In this document: positions 1 through 10,246 of the stretch, one piece after another
How the letters are laid out: each line of letters begins with the position of its first letter
Numbering within the stretch: the first letter of the stretch is position 1
Assembly: GCA_017457015.1 (NCBI GenBank)
Contig: JAFTIG010000036.1
Location: 1 to 38,219, forward strand
Origin: Clostridia bacterium
GTDB taxonomy: Bacteria > Bacillota_A > Clostridia > Christensenellales > Borkfalkiaceae
Length of the DNA: 38,219 nucleotides
Reading direction: 5' to 3'
Notes under the pieces: model-generated
What the model was told of the DNA's origin: nothing
Database searches by the model: none
Seen by the model: only the letters and a program-made list of their open reading frames with translations
Made by a program: the position numbers and the translations under genes

Positions 1-1342
<1,342 letters not shown>

Positions 1343-1363
1343 TCAACGATTTTATTTGAAAAA

Positions 1364-1372
1364 ATTATATCA
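1364..1372 (-). promoter_or_regulatory. extended -10 promoter of gdhA
   Basis: On the minus strand TGATATAAT is an extended -10 (TG-n-TATAAT) about 43 nt upstream of the gdhA start. No good -35 hexamer stands at 17 nt, which fits an extended -10 promoter. The rest of 1322-1477 is AT-rich and shows nothing else. Confidence 0.5.
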
Positions 1373-1477
1373 CATTTAAATAAATTTTTGCTATTGATTT
1401 TTACAAGATTTTTATATTTATTTATTATAAATGCTATTATTTTTGATTATAAATTCAATTTCCTGCCAAAATCGGCA

Positions 1478-2602
1478 CTAAAAGCACCGTTGTAAATCTA
1501 CAACTACTGCAAACAGCAACAACAAAAACAATCCAACCGTATGAATAATTGCCTCTACTCTGCGGTTTAACGGCTTCTTTCTTACACCTTCTATTGCCGT
1601 AAAAACTACGCGCGAGCCGTCGAGCGCAGGTATCGGTAGTAAATTGAATACGGCAAGGTTTACGCCTATAAAGCCTGTCATGTTAAGCAAATATCTAAGT
1701 CCACCTATTTTAATGGCGTCTGCCGTGACGGCAATGGTCGTTACCGTACCGCCTAGCGAACTTATACCGAGCGCGCCCGTTATAAGTTGGCCGAGCACCT
1801 TAAATATAGATAACGCGAGCGTAAACGAATACTCAAAACTCCTGCCGATAAGTTGGAAAAACCCGAGTTTAATACTAGTAGAATATAATCCGCCGTTTAC
1901 GATTGCACCGTTTGCGTCGGTATCAAAACTTATGCCGAGCGCAGAATACATCTTGGTTAAATCTTCTACGTTGTTAAAATCGGTATCCGCACGCAGTTTG
2001 ATTTTAACGTCAATATCTTTTCCGTTACGGCGCACGGTAAAATCAACCGTATCTCCCACCTTTTTATTTTCGATAGCATCCATAAGGTCGGTAGTGAGAT
2101 ATACGTTTTGCCCGTTTGCCTTTAATATTATATCGCGGTCGTGAAAACAATACTCGCTCTCTATCCCTACTGGCGGAAGGTCGGTTTTATAAGTTACGAG
2201 CGCCGTCTGACCGTAAATCCCGAACATAAGCATAATTACGAAAAGCGCCAAGACGTAATTCATAAACGCACCTGATACGAGCACTATAATTCTTTGCCAC
2301 CATTTTTTGTTATTAAACGCCGTCGGGTCGTCGCTATCTTCGTCTTCACCGCGAAACGCGCAAAAACCGCCTATAGGCAAAAGGCGAACGGAAAACCGCT
2401 CACCGCTTTTTCTCTCTCGGGAAAAAAGTTTAGGTCCAAAACCTATAGCGAACTCATCAATCCCGAAACCGAATATTTTACCTGCCAAATAGTGCCCAAA
2501 CTCGTGCACGGTAATCATAACTAACAATATGAGTATCGCAAGTACTATATAGCCGATAGTAGACATAACTTCCCCAAAGGAAGCAAGTAATAATAAATCC
2601 AT
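1478..2602 (-). CDS. rseP: RIP-type site-2 metalloprotease RseP (M50B)
   Basis: Membrane-embedded zinc protease that cuts transmembrane segments, for example of anti-sigma factors or signal-peptide remnants. At 374 residues it has the family's length. The zinc motif HEFGH is at residues 33-37 inside the first membrane helix, a PDZ-like domain fills the middle (GIESEYCFHDRDIILKANGQ region), and the second metal-ligand motif NLLPIPALDG lies near residue 320, followed by two further hydrophobic segments. The ATG shares one base with the dxr stop (TAATG), which fixes the start and implies translational coupling. It is the last gene of the pyrH operon. A weak GU-rich hairpin overlaps the stop, but I do not see a convincing terminator. 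Confidence 0.95.
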   Translation of the reverse strand: MDLLLLASFGEVMSTIGYIVLAILILLVMITVHEFGHYLAGKIFGFGIDEFAIGFGPKLFSRERKSGERFSVRLLPIGGFCAFRGEDEDSDDPTAFNNKKWWQRIIVLVSGAFMNYVLALFVIMLMFGIYGQTALVTYKTDLPPVGIESEYCFHDRDIILKANGQNVYLTTDLMDAIENKKVGDTVDFTVRRNGKDIDVKIKLRADTDFNNVEDLTKMYSALGISFDTDANGAIVNGGLYSTSIKLGFFQLIGRSFEYSFTLALSIFKVLGQLITGALGISSLGGTVTTIAVTADAIKIGGLRYLLNMTGFIGVNLAVFNLLPIPALDGSRVVFTAIEGVRKKPLNRRVEAIIHTVGLFLLLLFAVVVDLQRCF

Positions 2603-3738
2603 TATACTCCAAAAAATTCTTTGACGTACCGCCTTGAAAACTCGTCTGCCAAAATCAAGTCTTCAAAATGGACGTGTCCCGGTCCGTCAAAAGATTGCAA
2701 CGCACCGTAGATTGCCGTATATATATCGTTAAATTTAATCTTTCCATTTAAGAAAAGTTTAACCGCTTCTTCACTAGCCCCGTTGGCAACCGCAGGATAA
2801 GTTTTACCCGTTCTGCCCGCTTCTAATACTAATTCAAAACACGGGAAACGTTCGGTATCAACTTTTTCAAAAGAAAGACTTTTAAGGGTTTTAAAATCAA
2901 TCCCCTTTACGTTTGACGGCAGTCTTTCTGGATAAGATAACGCAAGTTGAATAGGTAGTTCCATAGACGGGTAACTCATCTGCGCTATCACCGAGCCGTC
3001 AATAAACTCTACCATAGAGTGTATGATACTTTCCCTATGAATTATAACGTCTATTTTGTCAAACGTTGTATTATAAAGCCATTTTGCTTCAATTACTTCA
3101 AAAGCCTTGTTTACTAGCGTTGCGCAGTCCACGGTTATTTTTGCGCCCATACTCCAGTTAGGATGACGAAGTGCATCCGCCGCCGTAACGCTCTTTAACT
3201 GCTCTATGCTAAAATCTCTGAACGCACCGCCGCTACAAGTCAAGATTATCTTGGAAAACGGCTTTTGGTAATCAAACCCAAGTGCCTGCCAGACGGCAGA
3301 GTGTTCACTGTCTACGGGCATAATCTTAACGCCTTTTTCCTTTGCCTTTTGCATAACCAAAGCACCGCCGACGACCAAACTTTCCTTGTTGGCAAGCGCC
3401 ACGTCTTTGCCCTTTTCGATAGCGTCTAAAACGGCAATAAGCCCCTTAAACCCAACGAGTGCAACCACGACTATATCCGCGTTTGCAACTATTGCGTTCT
3501 TAAAAGAATTTTCACCACAATCAAACGCTACGCCGTCGGGGAGTTTTACCCCGTCGGGGAGCGGAGAAGAAAGAGTTGCCACCTCAGGGCGGAACTCTTG
3601 CACTTGTGATAAAAACTCGCCGACGTTATTCCCGGCGGCGAGCGATACTATTTTATACTTATCCGGATGACGGCGTACGACCGAAACGGTCTGCTTACCT
3701 ATCGAACCGGTGCTGCCTATAATCGCAATTTTTTTCAT
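2602..3738 (-). CDS. dxr: 1-deoxy-D-xylulose 5-phosphate reductoisomerase
   Basis: Converts DXP to 2-C-methyl-D-erythritol 4-phosphate with NADPH, the committed step of the MEP isoprenoid pathway. Its product pathway feeds UppS, encoded two genes upstream. Length (378 aa) is typical. The NADPH-binding GSTGSIGKQ is at residues 8-16, NKESLVVGG near 116, and the metal-binding PVDSEHSAVWQ near 140. The substrate-binding stretch reads VDCATLVNKAFE where the usual family form is VDSATMMNKGLE: the serine that contacts the substrate phosphate in E. coli (Ser222) is a cysteine here, while Asn, Lys and Glu are kept. It lies 10 nt downstream of cdsA. Confidence 0.95.
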   Translation of the reverse strand: MKKIAIIGSTGSIGKQTVSVVRRHPDKYKIVSLAAGNNVGEFLSQVQEFRPEVATLSSPLPDGVKLPDGVAFDCGENSFKNAIVANADIVVVALVGFKGLIAVLDAIEKGKDVALANKESLVVGGALVMQKAKEKGVKIMPVDSEHSAVWQALGFDYQKPFSKIILTCSGGAFRDFSIEQLKSVTAADALRHPNWSMGAKITVDCATLVNKAFEVIEAKWLYNTTFDKIDVIIHRESIIHSMVEFIDGSVIAQMSYPSMELPIQLALSYPERLPSNVKGIDFKTLKSLSFEKVDTERFPCFELVLEAGRTGKTYPAVANGASEEAVKLFLNGKIKFNDIYTAIYGALQSFDGPGHVHFEDLILADEFSRRYVKEFFGV

Positions 3739-3748
3739 GCGTTCTCCT

Positions 3749-4573
3749 TTATACCAGCAAAAATACTATATATATTACTACCATTGCAAACATAGTGCCG
3801 TCAATCCTATCGAGCACTCCGCCGTGTCCAGGCATGATTTTTCCCATGTCCTTAATACCGACGCGACGCTTAATAAAACTTTCAAACAGATCGCCGAATA
3901 AGTTTGCAATACTTGCTATAAGCCCCACTAAAATAAATAACAATACGGGTGAAAAAAAGTTAACGGACGGCGTGAATATAAAGTACACGATAATTCCTGA
4001 AATAACTCCGCCAAGCGTTCCACCTATTGCTCCCGACCAAGTCTTTTTAGGACTGAGTTTAGGGCAAAGTTTTTTACCGCCTATTAAACTGCCGACAAGA
4101 TACGCAAAAGTATCCGAACACGGCGACACGACGAACGCCATCAACAACGCGATAAACCCGTTCTCGAGATCGTTAGCAAGTAGCATAGTCAACAAAAACA
4201 GCGCGGGATAGATAAAGAGCAAGGCACTCCAAAGAAAAGTAGCGCGCTCTACGCCTTTACCGAGAGAAATTACGCTGATAACAATAATCATAACGGCGGT
4301 AAGGTCAAGAGCCAACATCCATCCCCAACCTGCCCAAAGCAAATATTCTCCTATACAGTAAAGGGGAACGAACAGTGCCGCGTATACGATCGATAATATG
4401 GACGCGACTTTAACCGTTCTGTCTTTTAACGCACGCGCAAGTTCAATCGTTCCCATTACCGTAAAAAAGTATGTAAGCAAATGGAAAATCCTAAAATCCA
4501 CGAATTCCCTAAACAGGAAAAACGCAGCGAGAACGACGACGTAGCACGCGCCCGAAATTGTTCTTATTAACAT
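3749..4573 (-). CDS. cdsA: phosphatidate cytidylyltransferase
   Basis: Makes CDP-diacylglycerol from phosphatidic acid and CTP in the membrane, the branch point for phospholipid synthesis. The 274-residue product has about seven hydrophobic segments and ends with the CdsA signature: SFIKRRVGIKD, then GHGGVLDRIDG, holding the conserved K, D, H and D residues. I place the start at 4573 (MLIRTISG), 10 nt after the uppS stop with an AGGT ribosome site. A longer frame to 4654 would overlap uppS by 71 nt and adds a non-hydrophobic leader with no parallel in the family. Confidence 0.94.
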   Translation of the reverse strand: MLIRTISGACYVVVLAAFFLFREFVDFRIFHLLTYFFTVMGTIELARALKDRTVKVASILSIVYAALFVPLYCIGEYLLWAGWGWMLALDLTAVMIIVISVISLGKGVERATFLWSALLFIYPALFLLTMLLANDLENGFIALLMAFVVSPCSDTFAYLVGSLIGGKKLCPKLSPKKTWSGAIGGTLGGVISGIIVYFIFTPSVNFFSPVLLFILVGLIASIANLFGDLFESFIKRRVGIKDMGKIMPGHGGVLDRIDGTMFAMVVIYIVFLLV

Positions 4574-4583
4574 AATATACCTA

Positions 4584-5270
4584 TTATACCTTCCCGAAAC
4601 GGCGTTTTCTATGCCCGAAACTATCGAGTGCTTTGTCGAGTTCAATCTCGTCAAAATCCGGCCACAAAACGTCGGTAAAATACAGTTCGCTATACGCGCC
4701 TTGATACATTAAAAAGTTGGATAGACGGTACTCTCCGCCCGTCCTTATGATAAGGTCGGGTTCTCCGCTCTCTACTGTGTAAAGGCTCTCTGATATGCTT
4801 TCTACAGTAATTTCCTTACCGTCTTTGATAAGTTCTTTAACGGCGTGCACGATTTCCTGCCTACCACCGTAATTTATAGCGATATTTAAAATATGCGCAC
4901 TGTTATCACGACTCTTTCTCTCACCGTCTTCAATAACTTTTACGAGATCGCCCGAAAGGTTTTCTCTATCTCCTACGACTATTAAGCGAACGTTATTTTT
5001 TACAACCTTTTTTATAAACTTCTTAAAATAAGTCTTTAAGAGTTTCATAAGTTCGTCAACTTCTTCTTTGGGACGCGCCCAGTTCTCGGACGAAAAAGCG
5101 TAAAGAGTTAGCGCTTTTACCCCCTTACTAAAGGCGTGCGTAACTATTCTGTCGACGTTTGCCGAGCCGTACTTGTGCCCGTAAGAGCGGTTTTTACCGC
5201 GCATAACGGCCCACCTACCGTTGCCGTCCATTATAATCCCGACGTGCGCGGGTAACTTTACTCCATCCAT
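4584..5270 (-). CDS. uppS: isoprenyl transferase (undecaprenyl diphosphate synthase)
   Basis: Cis-prenyltransferase that adds eight IPP units to farnesyl-PP to make the C55 lipid carrier for cell-wall synthesis. The 228-residue protein has the catalytic IIMDGNGRWA motif at about residues 12-21, LYAFSSENWARP near 60, and the C-terminal RTGGEYRLSNFLMYQ and E-L-Y-F motifs that bind IPP. The start at 5270 shares one base with the frr stop (TAATG). An in-frame start at 5306 would add 12 residues inside frr and is less likely. Confidence 0.95.
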   Translation of the reverse strand: MDGVKLPAHVGIIMDGNGRWAVMRGKNRSYGHKYGSANVDRIVTHAFSKGVKALTLYAFSSENWARPKEEVDELMKLLKTYFKKFIKKVVKNNVRLIVVGDRENLSGDLVKVIEDGERKSRDNSAHILNIAINYGGRQEIVHAVKELIKDGKEITVESISESLYTVESGEPDLIIRTGGEYRLSNFLMYQGAYSELYFTDVLWPDFDEIELDKALDSFGHRKRRFGKV

Positions 5271-5845
5271 TATACGGATAAAACGTCCTTTTCTTTTTCT
5301 GCACAAAGTTTATCTATCTTTTCAATAGATTCAGAAATAACTTTATCGAGATCCTTTTCGCAAACAGCGTGTTCGTCTTCGGAAAGTTCTTTATTATTTT
5401 TCATCTTCTTCAACGCGTCCATACCGTCGCGACGGATGTTTCTAACCGCAACCTTACTTTCTTCTGCCATCTTCTTAATCTGCTTAACAAGTTCTTTTCT
5501 TCTCTCTTCGGTAAGCGCAGGGAAAGTTAGGCGGATAACCTTACCGTCGTTGACGGGGGTAATACCAAGATTTTCCGCAAGAAGTTGCTTTTCAATAATT
5601 TTAAGCATAGACGCATCCCACGGAGCGATAACCAAGCATCTGCCTTCAACTACCGAAAGGTTACCGACCTGATTGATAGGAGACGGAGTTCCGTAATAGT
5701 CTACGAGCACCTTATCCAAAATATGCGGATTTGCTCTACCTGCACGGATAGTGATATATTCACCGTTAAGCACCGACACGGTCTTTTCCGTTCTTTCCAT
5801 GGTTTCCATCATAATCATTTCAAATTGTTCGTTTTCGATTGCCAT
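5270..5845 (-). CDS. frr: ribosome recycling factor
   Basis: Splits the post-termination ribosome together with EF-G. The 191-residue protein has the usual length, the conserved RAGRANPHILD segment near residue 34, and the long C-terminal three-helix bundle with EERRKELVKQIKKMAEE and VRNIRRDG. AAGGAG stands 8 nt upstream of the ATG. It follows pyrH after a 60-nt gap and overlaps the uppS start by one base, as in many Firmicutes. Confidence 0.96.
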   Translation of the reverse strand: MAIENEQFEMIMMETMERTEKTVSVLNGEYITIRAGRANPHILDKVLVDYYGTPSPINQVGNLSVVEGRCLVIAPWDASMLKIIEKQLLAENLGITPVNDGKVIRLTFPALTEERRKELVKQIKKMAEESKVAVRNIRRDGMDALKKMKNNKELSEDEHAVCEKDLDKVISESIEKIDKLCAEKEKDVLSV

Positions 5846-5905
5846 AAGTAATTCTCCTTATCTTTAAATTAGTATATTTTTTGTTTGTTTTATAGTTAAA
5901 CTTTA

Positions 5906-6613
5906 TTAATTTATAAGCGTACCGATAGTTTCGCCCGTTACCGCACGCATAAGCGCGTTGTCTTCAAATAACCCGAATGCAAGTACGCCGATATTGTTTT
6001 CCATACAAATAGTTATTGCCGTCATATCCATAGCGTGCAATTCTTTTGCGATATAGTCTTTATACGAAACGTGGTCGAGTTTTTTAGCGTTGGGATTAAC
6101 TCTCGGATCGGAATCGTATATTCCATCAACGTTTTTAGCAAGAAGTAAAACTTCCGCATTGATTTCCGCAGCGCGAAGTGCAGCCGCCGTATCTGTGGTA
6201 AAATACGGATTGCCCGTTCCGCAAGCAAATATTACTACTCTTCCTTTGTTTAAGTGCGACATTGCCTTTCTCAAAATATAAGGCTCTGCAACTCTAGTAA
6301 TGGTTAGCGCCGTTTGAACTCTGGTCGGAACGCCCTTTCTCTCTAACGCGTCCTGAAGCCCCAAAGCGTTTATTACCGTTGCAAGCATACCCATGTGGTC
6401 TGCCGTCGAACGATCCATTTCACGACCTTGACGCCCACGCCAGAAGTTACCGCCACCGACGATTATGCCGATTTCTACACCGAGATCCCTTACCGCCTTG
6501 ATTTGGTCGGTAATACTGTCTAAAACTTTTTCGTCAATGCCGTTGCCCTTTTCTCCTGCGAGCGCCTCTCCCGAAAGTTTTATTATAACTCTTTTGTAAG
6601 ATGCCTTATTCAT
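5906..6613 (-). CDS. pyrH: UMP kinase
   Basis: Phosphorylates UMP to UDP; bacterial UMP kinases are hexamers of the amino-acid-kinase fold. The 235-residue product shows KLSGEALAG at residues 11-19, the glycine-rich [13 protein letters not shown] near 55, and [16 protein letters not shown] further on. I place the start at the ATG at 6613, which has AAAGGAGAG 7 nt upstream; a TTG at 6634 would put that ribosome site inside the gene. pyrH is the first gene of the operon and has its own promoter. The usual upstream neighbours rpsB and tsf are absent. Confidence 0.95.
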   Translation of the reverse strand: MNKASYKRVIIKLSGEALAGEKGNGIDEKVLDSITDQIKAVRDLGVEIGIIVGGGNFWRGRQGREMDRSTADHMGMLATVINALGLQDALERKGVPTRVQTALTITRVAEPYILRKAMSHLNKGRVVIFACGTGNPYFTTDTAAALRAAEINAEVLLLAKNVDGIYDSDPRVNPNAKKLDHVSYKDYIAKELHAMDMTAITICMENNIGVLAFGLFEDNALMRAVTGETIGTLIN

Positions 6614-6653
6614 ATTATTCTCTCCTTTACGCAAAACGTTGCACTTAAATAAT

Positions 6654-6682
6654 ATTATATACTATTTTAAAAGATTTGTAAA
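6654..6682 (-). promoter_or_regulatory. promoter of the pyrH-rseP operon
   Basis: Minus-strand TTTACA, 17-nt spacer, TATAAT, ending about 40 nt before the pyrH start. It is the only good promoter upstream of this operon. Confidence 0.7.
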
Positions 6683-6750
6683 TAGCAAAACCCAAATAGC
6701 AGAAAAAACCGTAAAAATATTATTCCTATTTTGTAGAATTTATTTAAAGA

Positions 6751-6790
6751 TAAAGGGCGATAACCCCTTTCAATGGTTTACCGCCCTTTA
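6751..6790 (-). terminator. intrinsic terminator after the LRR protein/small peptide pair
   Basis: An inverted repeat with AAAGGGCG on one side and CGCCCTTT on the other, extended by TAAACC/GGTTA pairs, begins 15 nt after the small-peptide stop. On the minus strand a short T-rich tail follows; on the plus strand TTTAGTTTTTT follows, so it may work in both directions. Confidence 0.7.
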
Positions 6791-6804
6791 GTTTTTTGCA
6801 CATA

Positions 6805-6909
6805 TTAGTCAAGTTCGCCTTCATACGGATCGTTAGTACTTGCCATTACAACGTCCATCTTGTCAAAAGCCAAAACTTTAACGTCTGCTGCAGTATATAC
6901 CTTTTTCAC
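6805..6909 (-). CDS. 34-residue peptide translationally coupled to the LRR surface protein
   Basis: The frame starts at GTG (6909), one base after the stop of the large LRR gene, and ends in TAA at 6805. It encodes MKKVYTAADVKVLAFDKMDV followed by VMASTNDPYEGELD. A perfect AAAGGAGGT lies 7 nt upstream of the GTG, inside the last codons of the LRR gene (its Lys-Gly-Gly-Asn end), so the two are almost certainly translationally coupled, and a terminator follows directly. From memory, short peptides of the form MKK-Y-x-x-(P/A)-x-V-x-x-(F/L)-x-x-x-D-V-x-x-(T/A)-S with an acidic tail occur widely in gut Firmicutes; I know of no assigned function. It has no signal peptide or membrane segment. It could be a secreted, modified or accessory peptide. 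Confidence 0.7.
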   Translation of the reverse strand: MKKVYTAADVKVLAFDKMDVVMASTNDPYEGELD

Positions 6910-6910
6910 T

Positions 6911-9900
6911 TTAATTACCTCCTTTATAGAAATATTTATTTGCCGAATCGGAATACTTCATCAACACTTTAAGGAGTGCTTTAAAGTTTTCGTCCGTAGA
7001 TTTATTAAGTCTATTATAAACGTAAGTTTCCACACTATAATATAGTGTATCGCTTATTACTTGCTCGTCAAGCATAATTTCAACCTGTATTTGCGCACGC
7101 AATTCCGCACTGTTAAGGTCAGTCAATTTTGCAGTATAACTTTCTTGCGAATTTTCATACATGAATTCCGTTGACTCAACCACGGTAACGTGCGTTACGC
7201 CCAAACCGTCGGTATAAGTTATACGGAGCGCTATTCCCGTTAAATCTTGATAACCGTTTAAATCCATATAGAACTTAACTTCAATGTTACTGTTAAATAC
7301 TATAGATTTCGCTTTAATTTGCGCAGTTGCACCTTCAAGCGCAACCGTGCTTGACGTATCCGCAACCGTTGAGTCTACCGTCGTAGCAAGTGCCTTTTGC
7401 TCTTCGGTAAGGTCCGCGTTTACAAGATTATCGGTATTCACGCCAAAGTAAACTTGTGCCGCCGAGCAGTAATTAAGCATATCGACGAGTAAGGTCTTAA
7501 ATTGAGAGTCCGTACTCTTTGCTAAACGGTTATAAGCGTACGTTTTTACGCTATACACGTCAACTAAACTCTTATATTGAACGTCACCAAGTTGCGCGTA
7601 TAACGTCGCACGAATTTCATTTCCTGCATCCGCAGCGCCTATGCCCGTAAATACAAATTTATATCCGTTAGACGTGAGTTCACTCTTATGTATTTCAAAA
7701 GATTGAACGCCCCAAATGCCGTTAGCATAAATATCTTGTTCTACGAATAGATAGAAACTGTCGTATTTATTCAAGTCTTCTGCCGGAATATAGAAGTTTA
7801 ACGTTAAGTTATTATGGAACGAACAAGAGTGTTGATAGTTAATTTCTTCATCAAGTACTATGCCAAGCGCAGGAATTTCTTCTTCTAATAAAACTTCTTT
7901 ACATACCGTACACTCAATATATTTGTGTCCTGCGCAATCAGTGGTGGCTTCAACGTCAATTATCCAGTCACTTTCAGTGTGACCAAGTGCAGGGATAACG
8001 TTGTTTTTAACAAGTCCGCAAGTATCGCAAACGTACTGTTCAAACCCGTCGGTTACGCAATCGGGCTCAATCTTATAATCCAATTCCCACGCATGCTCGT
8101 GCGTAGCATATACGGTATAGGTATTGCCGTTATAAGTTATAACTTCAGTATTAGCATAGTTATCAGTTATATAACTACCCACCGTCGGATTTTCCCCTAT
8201 AACCGCAATCGCCTGACGTGCGCCATAACTTGACTTTGCACTAAACAAATACCCTTGAGAACTATTACTTGTTGCCTCGCTTGCCAATTCTGCATTGTCT
8301 ATGTATACAGTTTTTAACGACGAGCATCCGTAAAATGCATTACTACCAATACTTGTTACATTTTGTGGTATACTTATATATGTTAAGTTTTCACAATTAT
8401 AAAAAGCTCCAGATCCTATACTCGTTACATTTTCAGGTAATATAATTTCTATTAAATTTTTACAGCCATAAAATGTATACATTGCAATCGATGAAATTTT
8501 ATTAGGAAGCTTTATTTCTTTTAAATTTGCACAATTATAAAAAACATCTCTGCCAATACTAGTTACACTTTCTGGTATAAAAACTTTCTCTAATTGAGAA
8601 CAACCATAAAAAGCACTATCCCCTATTTTAACAATTCCCATAGGGAGATCAATATTTGTTAAACTTATACAATTTTTAAATAGATCATTACCAATTTCAT
8701 CAATATTATTTGATATATCTATATCGGAAAGAGATTTACAACCAGCAAACGCTCCAGTTCCGATTATAGTTATATTGTCTGATAAATTAACTGAAACTAA
8801 GTTTTCACAATTATAAAAAGCCATAGTACCTACGCTAATCACAGAATTTGACATAGTTACACTAGTTAGAGATTTGCAATTGTAAAATACATAATTCCCC
8901 ACTTTTGTTGTATTTGTTAAATCCACATCCGTAACTAATTTATTATTTAAATATAATTCTGTTTTTCCATTATTTAGTGGCGTAGAAAAATTATTTCCAA
9001 AACTTATATTACACCAATTATCAATATCTTCAATAAATACTTTCTCTAATGCATTACACCCCAAAAATGCCGAGTCCCCTATATTTGTTATATCACTTGA
9101 AAAACTAATATTTTTTAAGTTACTACAATCATTAAATGCAACTCCGTCTATTTTTACTAAACTTTTTGGCAAAAATACATTCATTAAATTGATACAATTA
9201 TAAAATACGCCATATTTAATTTCAGAAACTCCCTCAGGAATAATCAAATCTTCTATCAACTCATTATTCAAAAATAAATTTTTAGCATAATATAAAGGAT
9301 TAGCATACCAATCAGCAAAAGTTATTTTACACCAACTATCAATACTTGTTATATGTACTCCTGTCAAACCACTACAATTATAAAAAGCTTGACTTTCAAC
9401 CTTTGTTATACTCTCAGGCATATATATGTTTAATATATTTTTACAATTATAAAAAGCCATCGCCCCTATAGTTTTAACAGTAGTAGGAATATTAACTTTT
9501 GTTAAATTTATACAATTGGTGAATATATAATTATTTATTTTTGTCAACCCATCCAATATATTTACTTCAGTCACCAACTCATCATTTAAATACAAATTCT
9601 TAGCATAATATAAAGGATTAGCATACCAATCAGCAAAAGTTATTTTACACCAACTATTAATATCTGTTATATATACCCCTGTTAAACTACTACAATTATA
9701 AAAAGCATAACTACTAATTTTTGTTACACTTTCTGGAATTTTAACGTTATTAATACCACTACAACCCCTAAATGCATTTTGTCCAATGCTTGTCACCCCT
9801 TCTAGGATATTTACGCTTGTTAAACTGCTACAATTATAAAATGCTTGACAACCTATACTTGTTACAGGGTTTCCGTCAATGTCGGCAGGAATTATAACGT

Positions 9901-10171
9901 CAGTATCCGTGCCGATATATTTGGTTATAGTTATATTGTTGTTAGAGTCCACCGACCATTGAAATAACGTACTATAATCGATTTCCATTTCTTCCGTTTC
10001 GGTGGATTCGGTGGTGGTGTCGGTTGTTTCAACCGCCGTACTTTCCGCGTACGCCACGCCTACGTTTGATTTGCCGTTAGAAATTAGCATTACGCAAAAT
10101 ATGCATAACGTTAAAACTACCGCAAGCAAACCGATAATTAGTTTTGTGCTTTTGTTTTTACTGTGTATCAC
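6911..10171 (-). CDS. secreted BspA-like leucine-rich-repeat (LRR_5) protein
   Basis: Large 1086-residue exported protein. An N-terminal signal segment (hydrophobic residues 11-30, AYAES cleavage region near 41) is followed by about 20 LRR_5/BspA-type repeats (residues ~75-640) of the form TSIGxxAFYNCSSLTSVxIP. Three longer inserts with SWCKITFADWYANPLYYAKN-like sequence sit near residues 174, 280 and 385. Residues ~690-765 hold two Cys-rich modules with CDTCG and CTVC pairs and PALG endings. Two related C-terminal domains follow (~780-907 and ~950-1080), each ending in Y-x-YNRLxKSTDxxFKxLLxxxxxY. There is no LPXTG motif, so how it is retained is unclear. GTG start, with AAGGAGG 7 nt upstream. 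BspA-type proteins often act in adhesion; a role here is inference. Expression is probably controlled by the leader RNA upstream. Confidence 0.88.
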   Translation of the reverse strand: MIHSKNKSTKLIIGLLAVVLTLCIFCVMLISNGKSNVGVAYAESTAVETTDTTTESTETEEMEIDYSTLFQWSVDSNNNITITKYIGTDTDVIIPADIDGNPVTSIGCQAFYNCSSLTSVNILEGVTSIGQNAFRGCSGINNVKIPESVTKISSYAFYNCSSLTGVYITDINSWCKITFADWYANPLYYAKNLYLNDELVTEVNILDGLTKINNYIFTNCINLTKVNIPTTVKTIGAMAFYNCKNILNIYMPESITKVESQAFYNCSGLTGVHITSIDSWCKITFADWYANPLYYAKNLFLNNELIEDLIIPEGVSEIKYGVFYNCINLMNVFLPKSLVKIDGVAFNDCSNLKNISFSSDITNIGDSAFLGCNALEKVFIEDIDNWCNISFGNNFSTPLNNGKTELYLNNKLVTDVDLTNTTKVGNYVFYNCKSLTSVTMSNSVISVGTMAFYNCENLVSVNLSDNITIIGTGAFAGCKSLSDIDISNNIDEIGNDLFKNCISLTNIDLPMGIVKIGDSAFYGCSQLEKVFIPESVTSIGRDVFYNCANLKEIKLPNKISSIAMYTFYGCKNLIEIILPENVTSIGSGAFYNCENLTYISIPQNVTSIGSNAFYGCSSLKTVYIDNAELASEATSNSSQGYLFSAKSSYGARQAIAVIGENPTVGSYITDNYANTEVITYNGNTYTVYATHEHAWELDYKIEPDCVTDGFEQYVCDTCGLVKNNVIPALGHTESDWIIDVEATTDCAGHKYIECTVCKEVLLEEEIPALGIVLDEEINYQHSCSFHNNLTLNFYIPAEDLNKYDSFYLFVEQDIYANGIWGVQSFEIHKSELTSNGYKFVFTGIGAADAGNEIRATLYAQLGDVQYKSLVDVYSVKTYAYNRLAKSTDSQFKTLLVDMLNYCSAAQVYFGVNTDNLVNADLTEEQKALATTVDSTVADTSSTVALEGATAQIKAKSIVFNSNIEVKFYMDLNGYQDLTGIALRITYTDGLGVTHVTVVESTEFMYENSQESYTAKLTDLNSAELRAQIQVEIMLDEQVISDTLYYSVETYVYNRLNKSTDENFKALLKVLMKYSDSANKYFYKGGN
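9282..9657 (-). repeat. 58-bp exact direct repeat inside the LRR gene
   Basis: Positions 9282-9339 and 9600-9657 are identical over 58 bp, and similarity continues on both sides. The spacing is 318 bp, exactly 106 codons, so recombination between the copies would remove or add one in-frame block of LRRs. The copies encode the TFADWYANPLYYAKN insert. Confidence 0.9.
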
Positions 10172-10215
10172 AATAAAACCTCCTTAAAAAATAAAATAAA
10201 TTTGTTTTACGGCAT

Positions 10216-10246
10216 AAAAAAAGTGCCGCTTTTAACAAAGCGACAC
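10216..10246 (-). terminator. attenuator-like terminator in the LRR gene leader
   Basis: On the minus strand GTGTCGCTTT pairs with AAAGCGGCAC (one G-U pair) around a short loop, followed by seven T residues. It lies between the structured leader RNA and the ribosome site of the LRR gene, about 20 nt before AAGGAGG, so it can stop transcription before the gene. Confidence 0.85.

Noticed and set aside
1644..2144. 166-residue plus-strand frame
   Set aside because: It is antisense to rseP, which has clear motifs; the frame arises from its codon bias.
4574..4654. Longer N-terminus for cdsA
   Set aside because: It would overlap uppS by 71 nt and lacks a ribosome site; the ATG at 4573 has one and gives the usual length.
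6614..6634. TTG start for pyrH at 6634
   Set aside because: The AAAGGAGAG ribosome site would lie inside the coding region; the ATG at 6613 has it at 7 nt.
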